Positions 6,693-10,057 of a DNA stretch of 10,057 nucleotides are shown here, in pieces (positions within the stretch are counted from its first letter, which is position 1; the number at the start of each line of letters is the position of its first letter). Under the pieces are notes generated by a model that was not told where the DNA came from, did not search any database, and saw nothing but the letters and a program-made list of their open reading frames with translations. The stretch is taken from NCBI GenBank assembly GCA_934630975.1, contig CAKTXH010000090.1:1-10057 (forward strand), given 5' to 3'. The position numbers were made by a program, and so were the translations under genes. The stretch is from an uncultured Clostridia bacterium (GTDB lineage Bacteria > Bacillota > Clostridia > Christensenellales > Aristaeellaceae).

Positions 6693-6711
6693 GAGAGATG
6701 GTGTCCGTTTC

Positions 6712-6740
6712 ATCATAGCACAAGCGCGAAACAAAAACAA
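6712..6740 (-). promoter_or_regulatory. Sigma-A-type promoter of the L,D-transpeptidase gene
   Basis: On the minus strand TTGTTT (6735-6740), a 17-base spacer and TATGAT (6712-6717) are preceded by TGC, an extended -10 element. The start codon lies about 30 bases below the -10. The -35 is formed by the T-rich end of the htrA terminator. The extended -10 probably compensates for the weak -35. Confidence 0.7.
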
Positions 6741-6778
6741 CCGGGGCCGCCTTTCCGATTGGGGAAAAGCGGCCCCGG
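6735..6778 (-). terminator. Intrinsic terminator of htrA
   Basis: A perfect 10-bp arm pair CCGGGGCCGC (6741-6750) / GCGGCCCCGG (6769-6778) continues inward past one mismatch with TTTCC/GGAAA. On the minus strand the stem is followed by TTGTTTTTGTTT. It starts about 40 bases after the htrA stop. The T tract doubles as the -35 region of the next promoter. Confidence 0.85.
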
Positions 6779-6818
6779 TCATATCAAAGGAGAATAGGGA
6801 ACTTATGGGAAACTGCGC

Positions 6819-8015
6819 TTAGTTATTGGCGGTCGTATCCACTTCGGTCGGCTGCGGCACGACCAGATCCAGCGTCATTTCCTTGCCGTTGCGGTCGATC
6901 TTGACGGAAACGGTGTCGCCGGAAGTCTGCTTGGCCTTGATGGCGTTCAGGTCATCCGCGGAGGTCACGGTTTCGCCCGCAAACTCGGTGATGATGTCGC
7001 CCTTTTGCAGGCCGGCGCGCTCAGCGGCGCTCATGCTGGAAACCTCGGTGATATACACGCCGACCGGCATGGCGTACTGCTTGCTCATGTCCTCGGTGAT
7101 ATCGCGGATGGTGATGCCCAGCATGATCTGGCTGCCCTTGGTCTGATCCTTGACGGAATCCGGGTCGTTGATCATCTGCGCGACGAGCTCCTTGATGTTG
7201 TTGACCGGGATGGCGTAACCGATGCCTTCGATGCTCACGGAAGAGCTCTTGGCGTAGACAATGCCGATGACGTTGCCGTAGGAATCAAACAGCGCGCCGC
7301 CGGAGTTGCCGGGGTTGATGGCCGCATCCGTCTGGATGGCGTTGATGGTCACGTCGTCAATGGTCAGCTCCTGCTCGACGGCGGAGATGATGCCCGCGGT
7401 CACAGAGCCGTGCACCTGACCCATCGGGTTGCCGATGGCCACGGCCAGCTCGCCGACCTCGATCTGGTCGCTGTCGCCGAAGGTCGCGGCGTTCAGGCCG
7501 GTGGCATCAATTTTCAGAACGGCAATATCATTGCTCTCGGAGGAGCCGACAAGCGTTGCCTCGTAGGTCTGCTCGTCGCTGCCGTCGCCCGGATTGACGT
7601 AAACGGTGATCTTATCCGCGCCGGAGATGACGTGGTTGTTGGTCAGCACATAGCCGTCTTCGGAAATGATGACGCCGGAACCCGCGGCCGTCTCGGTGTA
7701 TTCCTGCGTGCCGCCGCGGCCGCCGCGGTTGCCGTAGCCGTAACCGTAGCCATAGCCGAACATGCTGCCGAACGGATTATAGTAGTTGTCGTAGTTGTTG
7801 TAGACCACCTTGGTTTCCGTCTCGATGGCCACGACGGAGGTGCCGCACTTCTTGGCGATCTCCGGGATGGTGAGGGAATCCTCGTTCGAGGCGGCCTCGA
7901 TCACGCTGAAATGTTTTTCGGTGTTATCGGCCTGAGCCAGCGCGCTCATGCCGGCCGTAACCGTCAGCGCCAGTGCGGCGGTCATGGCAATCAGGGGACG
8001 AATAGATTTACGCAT
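6819..8015 (-). CDS. HtrA/DegP-type S1C serine protease with PDZ domain
   Basis: This is an envelope quality-control protease that degrades or refolds misfolded exported proteins. Layout (398 residues): signal sequence with cleavage expected after 'ALA' (25-27), then the trypsin-like domain (about 50-275) with the catalytic triad H128 ('TNNHVISG'), D163 ('SNDIAVLKI') and S238 ('GNSGGALF'), and one PDZ domain (about 297-385, 'AERAGLQKGDIITEFAGE'). The 'LGITI' segment before the PDZ domain is typical. The loop between the first strands carries a GYGYGYGYG run (87-95) and a GGRGG patch, which is low-complexity and unusual. There is one PDZ, as in Bacillus HtrA/YkdA-type proteins. The N-terminus looks cleavable rather than a clear membrane anchor, so it may be secreted. 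AAGGAG at 8025-8030 lies 9 bases before the ATG. It is a single-gene unit with a promoter at 8111-8116 and a terminator at 6735-6778. Confidence 0.95.
   Translation of the reverse strand: MRKSIRPLIAMTAALALTVTAGMSALAQADNTEKHFSVIEAASNEDSLTIPEIAKKCGTSVVAIETETKVVYNNYDNYYNPFGSMFGYGYGYGYGNRGGRGGTQEYTETAAGSGVIISEDGYVLTNNHVISGADKITVYVNPGDGSDEQTYEATLVGSSESNDIAVLKIDATGLNAATFGDSDQIEVGELAVAIGNPMGQVHGSVTAGIISAVEQELTIDDVTINAIQTDAAINPGNSGGALFDSYGNVIGIVYAKSSSVSIEGIGYAIPVNNIKELVAQMINDPDSVKDQTKGSQIMLGITIRDITEDMSKQYAMPVGVYITEVSSMSAAERAGLQKGDIITEFAGETVTSADDLNAIKAKQTSGDTVSVKIDRNGKEMTLDLVVPQPTEVDTTANN
7731..7757 (-). repeat. Gly-Tyr codon repeat inside htrA
   Basis: The sequence encodes alternating Gly and Tyr (residues 87-95 of the protease), with near-identical GGC TAC/TAT codon pairs. 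It is an in-frame 6-base tandem repeat in an exposed loop and could vary in copy number by slippage. Confidence 0.7.
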
Positions 8016-8024
8016 ACAGATGAT

Positions 8025-8030
8025 CTCCTT
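8025..8030 (-). promoter_or_regulatory. Shine-Dalgarno site of htrA
   Basis: AAGGAG (followed by ATCA, close to the full anti-SD complement) on the minus strand, 9 bases before the ATG at 8015. Confidence 0.8.
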
Positions 8031-8058
8031 TCGGGGTTAAATGGCTTTCCGGCTTTTT

Positions 8059-8094
8059 GGGAAGGCGGCTGGGCGAAGTGCCTGCCCGCTTTCC
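8059..8094 (-). other. Possible hairpin in the htrA leader
   Basis: GGAAGGCGGCTGGGC at 8060-8074 is imperfectly complementary to GCCCGCTTTCC at 8084-8094, with a GGGC/GCCC core. If transcription starts just below the -10 at 8111-8116, this falls in the roughly 90-base 5' leader of htrA. Its function is unknown and it does not mask the Shine-Dalgarno site. Confidence 0.3.
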
Positions 8095-8110
8095 TTCAAG
8101 CGATGGCTGT

Positions 8111-8116
8111 ATTATA
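8111..8116 (-). promoter_or_regulatory. Consensus -10 box of the htrA promoter
   Basis: TATAAT (minus strand) lies about 95 bases above the htrA start codon. No good -35 hexamer stands at the 16-18 base distance; the sequence there is a T run (ATTTTT or TTTTTT). The perfect -10 with a poor -35 suggests a promoter helped by an activator, perhaps acting at the dyad at 8171-8188. Confidence 0.5.
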
Positions 8117-8170
8117 GGAGAGCGGTATGAAGAAAAAATGGTAGACTTGAGGAAAAAACATTAAAATATT

Positions 8171-8188
8171 GTGACAAAATTGTGTCAC
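8171..8188. promoter_or_regulatory. 18-bp near-perfect dyad upstream of htrA (operator candidate)
   Basis: GTGACAAAATTGTGTCAC is symmetric in 8 of 9 base pairs, with outer arms GTGACA and TGTCAC and an A/T core. It lies 54 bases above the htrA -10 box. The size and A/T centre suit a dimeric helix-turn-helix regulator. It does not fit the CRP half-site spacing. The regulator is unknown. Confidence 0.45.
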
Positions 8189-8216
8189 GGTCAATCTGCG
8201 CCGTTTATTAAGGTGT

Positions 8217-8282
8217 GCAGCCGAAGGTTTCCAAAGAGGTTTTCGGCTGTTGCCGCCAGTGGCGGAAACAAACAGCGGAAAA
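8217..8282. other. Two overlapping, mutually exclusive hairpins
   Basis: Hairpin A pairs CAGCCGAA (8218-8225) with TTCGGCTG (8242-8249). Hairpin B pairs TTTTC, GCTGTT and CCGCC (8240-8257) with GGCGG, AACAGC and GAAAA (8261-8282), with one mismatch and a bulge. They share 8242-8249 and cannot form together. They lie in the 3' flank of the minus-strand serine hydrolase and above the htrA promoter. Neither has a T tract. They could end or protect the hydrolase transcript, or be a repeat element. Confidence 0.45.
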
Positions 8283-8303
8283 CGAAAGCCCTTTGGTGGG
8301 GCG

Positions 8304-8320
8304 TTGGGGCAAAGCCCCAA
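8304..8320. repeat. GGGG/CCCC hairpin after the serine hydrolase gene
   Basis: A perfect 7-bp stem TTGGGGC (8304-8310) / GCCCCAA (8314-8320) with loop AAA lies 3 bases past the stop of the minus-strand hydrolase gene. It has the same design as the hairpin at 893-913. No T tract follows, so termination is uncertain. Confidence 0.5.
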
Positions 8321-8323
8321 TTT

Positions 8324-9520
8324 CTATGCGTTCCTGAGCGCGGCAAAACCAAGGGAGAGCAGGTCAAACCCGACCCGCATCAGCGGCGGCGTATCCCGCT
8401 CGAGGCGAACGCCGTTGGTCATGATTCCTACGCCCGCGCCGGTCGCGGGATCGGCAAACAGCTCGGCGCACATGCCGTAAGCCACGCCCTGATGGCCGAC
8501 GGGCGAAAAGCCGGGAAATACGCCGGGCAGGTACGCGACGTTCAGCCCGCGCCCGACCGCGCCCACGCCCCCGAGACCATCCTGCGGGGCGCGCATGAGG
8601 TCGAGCGAATCCGCCGAAAGCACGCCCGTTTCGCCGTGCGAGGCCAGCAGCCCCAGCAGCGCGGCCATGCCTTCGCTGTCCGTAATCAGCCGCCCGGCGG
8701 CGCAGAAATAATCGCGTTCGGGATCGAACGGCTCAGGCTTGCGTCTGGCCAGCGCCTGCGCGTTGTATTTGAGGATGGGGACGGGAAAACGCATGCCGTA
8801 CCCGTTGGCGAGGTCGGATCGGGGCGCGATGCGGCGGGGATCGTAACTGGCGCGGATGGAAAGCGGCGCAAACACCAGCTCCTGCATCAGCTCGTCAAAC
8901 GGGCGGTTCGCCGCGCGCTCCATCGCCACGCCCGCCACGCCCGCGCCGAGGTTGGAATAATGGAACGTTTCGCCGGGCCTTGCGTCCAGCCAGTTTTCGG
9001 CGTTTTCCAGCAGCTCGCACAGGGCGCAGCCCTTCTGCATGCCGCGCGTGCCATAGTTTCCCTCGTCGCGGATGGCGGCGGTATGGGTGAGCAGCATGCG
9101 CAGGGTGACGGGCGCATCCGGGAAACGGGGATGGCGCACGGGGTAGCCCAGATAGACCGAAAGGTCTTCATCCAGATTCAGCGTGCCGCGCTCCACGAGC
9201 GCCAGCGCGCCGAAGGTCATGACCAGCTTGCTGACGGAAGCGACGCGGAAGCAGGTTTCCTCTGTCACGGGAGCGCGACCCAGCAGGCGCGCCCTGCCGT
9301 AACAAAACGTTTCGTGCCCGCCAGACGGGCGGCGCAGCACGACGCACGCGCCCAGCGCGCGGCTTCGTTCCAGAATGGTTTCCATAGACAATTCAAAGCG
9401 CAGGCGCGATTCGGGCGACATGCGCCCGTCCTCGCGGCGCGGGAGGATGGGAAAGCGGTCGAACGTGCGCCCGGCGCGCGCACACAGAAAGGCCAGTTCT
9501 TCGGCAGTCGGATTTTTCAA
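8324..9520 (-). CDS. Serine hydrolase, beta-lactamase (class C) / penicillin-binding-protein-like fold
   Basis: This is a 398-residue protein of the Beta-lactamase family (Pfam PF00144: AmpC, DD-peptidases, esterases). The active-site motifs are clear: S-x-x-K at 95-98 ('VASVSKLVM'), Y-x-N at 188-190 ('FHYSNLGAG'), and the third-strand H-x-G at 343-345 ('VGHQGVAYG') in place of K-T-G, which is common in esterase and DD-peptidase members. 'MLLTHTAAI' (142-150) is also typical. No signal peptide or transmembrane helix is seen, so it is probably cytoplasmic and may act on peptides or esters; resistance to beta-lactams cannot be inferred. The start is TTG (9518-9520), supported by AAGGAGG 9 bases upstream and a promoter at 9562-9590. 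The next ATG (residue 34) has no such support. The substrate is unknown. Confidence 0.9.
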   Translation of the reverse strand: MKNPTAEELAFLCARAGRTFDRFPILPRREDGRMSPESRLRFELSMETILERSRALGACVVLRRPSGGHETFCYGRARLLGRAPVTEETCFRVASVSKLVMTFGALALVERGTLNLDEDLSVYLGYPVRHPRFPDAPVTLRMLLTHTAAIRDEGNYGTRGMQKGCALCELLENAENWLDARPGETFHYSNLGAGVAGVAMERAANRPFDELMQELVFAPLSIRASYDPRRIAPRSDLANGYGMRFPVPILKYNAQALARRKPEPFDPERDYFCAAGRLITDSEGMAALLGLLASHGETGVLSADSLDLMRAPQDGLGGVGAVGRGLNVAYLPGVFPGFSPVGHQGVAYGMCAELFADPATGAGVGIMTNGVRLERDTPPLMRVGFDLLSLGFAALRNA

Positions 9521-9529
9521 GGGAAGGCG

Positions 9530-9536
9530 CCTCCTT
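9530..9536 (-). promoter_or_regulatory. Shine-Dalgarno site of the serine hydrolase (decides TTG start)
   Basis: AAGGAGG on the minus strand, 9 bases before TTG at 9520. No ATG or GTG lies in a suitable position, so the TTG is the best start. Confidence 0.75.
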
Positions 9537-9561
9537 TTGGACGAAGCTTGTCCGTGAAACC

Positions 9562-9590
9562 ATTGTAATGCGGCGCTGCCAGACTGTCAA
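9562..9590 (-). promoter_or_regulatory. Sigma-A promoter of the serine hydrolase gene
   Basis: On the minus strand a perfect TTGACA (-35, 9585-9590), a 17-base spacer and TACAAT (-10, 9562-9567, 5 of 6). It reads toward the TTG start 41 bases below the -10. Confidence 0.85.
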
Positions 9591-9593
9591 CGC

Positions 9594-9613
9594 GAATTTG
9601 CGGCATGAAATTC
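9594..9613. promoter_or_regulatory. Inverted repeat between divergent promoters
   Basis: GAATTT (9594-9599) and AAATTC (9608-9613) are separated by 8 bases, giving a 20-base dyad. It stands 3 bases above the hydrolase -35 and 11 bases above the mgtC-like -35. Its place suits a shared operator, but short A/T dyads arise easily by chance. Confidence 0.3.
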
Positions 9614-9624
9614 AAGCCGAACCC

Positions 9625-9653
9625 TTGCATACGGGTCGGAATCACCGTATAAT
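9625..9653 (+). promoter_or_regulatory. Sigma-A promoter of the MgtC/SapB family gene
   Basis: TTGCAT (9625-9630), a 17-base spacer and a perfect TATAAT (9648-9653). It leaves a leader of about 48 bases before the ATG, too short for a riboswitch of a known class. Confidence 0.8.
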
Positions 9654-9707
9654 AGATCAACTCGTTTTACAAAAACTTTACACAGCGGGGAACGGAGGGA
9701 ACTCGAC

Positions 9708-10057
9708 ATGGCAGCCTTTTTTGACGGATTGACAACGTTCGGCCAGCCGCTCACGATAGCAGCGGTGCTGCTGCGTATCGGCGTGGCGGTGGTCATCGGC
9801 GCGATCATCGGCATTGACCGCGAGATCAAGAACCGCCCGGCGGGCATGCGCACGCATGTGCTGGTCTGCGTCGGCGCGGCGCTGGTTTCGCTCATCGAGA
9901 GCCAGACGGTCGCGGACGTTGCGGCGCTGGGCAACGCGGCCATCGGCGTGAGCATGGGGCGCATCACCACGTCGGTCGTCTCCGGCGTGGGCTTCCTCGG
10001 CGCGGGCACGATTTTCATGAACGACCGAAAGATTTCCGGCCTGACGACGGCGGCTTC
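9708..10057 (+). CDS. MgtC/SapB family membrane protein (3' end outside window)
   Basis: The first 116 codons of an integral membrane protein of the MgtC/SapB family. The conserved N-terminal block is plain: hydrophobic helix, then 'GAIIGIDREIKNRPAGMRTH' (30-49), then 'VLVCVGAALVSLIES', and later 'VVSGVGFLGAGTIF' (91-104) followed by the 'ISGLTTAAS' segment that usually precedes 'WxxA'. Enterobacterial MgtC aids survival at low magnesium and inside macrophages by acting on the F-type ATPase; most Gram-positive members have no proven role, so the function here is unassigned. GGAGGG at 9694-9699 lies 8 bases before the ATG, and a good promoter sits at 9625-9653. The usual full length is about 150-230 residues. 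It is divergent from the serine hydrolase gene. Confidence 0.93.
   Translation, partial: MAAFFDGLTTFGQPLTIAAVLLRIGVAVVIGAIIGIDREIKNRPAGMRTHVLVCVGAALVSLIESQTVADVAALGNAAIGVSMGRITTSVVSGVGFLGAGTIFMNDRKISGLTTAA

Noticed and set aside
5504..6718. 404-codon plus-strand frame over the L,D-transpeptidase
   Set aside because: It is antisense to a gene with clear catalytic motifs, and is Gly/Arg-rich with no domain signature.
7005..8117. 370-codon plus-strand frame over htrA
   Set aside because: It is antisense to htrA and its Asp/His/Val repeats come from the reverse complement of protease codons.
8171..8188. CRP/FNR-type binding site
   Set aside because: The TGTGA and TCAC half-sites are about 10 bases apart instead of 6, so the spacing is wrong for CRP.
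8171..9568. 465-codon plus-strand frame over the serine hydrolase
   Set aside because: It is antisense to a gene with S-x-x-K, Y-x-N and H-x-G motifs; its start falls inside the dyad upstream of htrA and has no ribosome site.

Overview
The window looks like the chromosome of a GC-rich member of the Clostridia (Bacillota). The reasons are the Gram-positive gene order secA-prfB, strong Shine-Dalgarno sites (GGAGG, AAGGAG) before most genes, sigma-A-type promoters with 17-base spacers, a DUF1461/Lit-like membrane protein, and an L,D-transpeptidase with Pro/Thr-rich 'PTPSPTP' linkers. A gut-type lineage such as Christensenellales is a guess from style only. Codons are strongly G/C-ending, so long antisense ORFs are common and have been left out.

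Left part (+ strand, 1-3954): the 3' end of secA, then prfB, which is expressed through a programmed +1 frameshift (25-codon leader from GTG at 973, shift at 1045-1051). Next come a terminator-like hairpin, a Lit-like four-helix membrane protein (2147-2899) and tsaD (2896-3954), which overlaps the Lit-like gene by ATGA. These are export, translation termination, lipoprotein modification and tRNA t6A functions.

Middle (3955-4176): a 16-bp perfect palindrome, what looks like the decayed 3' tail of a lost gene, and a bidirectional terminator.

Minus-strand block (4177-8015, read right to left): htrA (trypsin-like protease with PDZ) has its own promoter and terminator. It is followed by an L,D-transpeptidase with two peptidoglycan-binding domains and its own extended -10 promoter, then an acyltransferase-3 membrane protein 43 bases downstream. 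This is an envelope-maintenance block: periplasmic/extracellular proteolysis, 3-3 peptidoglycan crosslinking and probable O-acylation of a surface glycan.

Right part (8016-10057): a 308-base intergenic region holds the htrA promoter, an 18-bp near-perfect dyad and several hairpins. A serine hydrolase of the class C beta-lactamase fold (minus strand, TTG start) follows. It is divergent from an MgtC/SapB family membrane protein gene that runs off the window, with two good sigma-A promoters and a small inverted repeat between them.

No CRISPR array, phage, insertion sequence, tRNA or rRNA was seen. The most notable items are the prfB frameshift site, which uses UAA rather than the usual UGA, the Lit-like gene, and the repeat/remnant region after tsaD. 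No clearly undescribed multi-gene system is visible.
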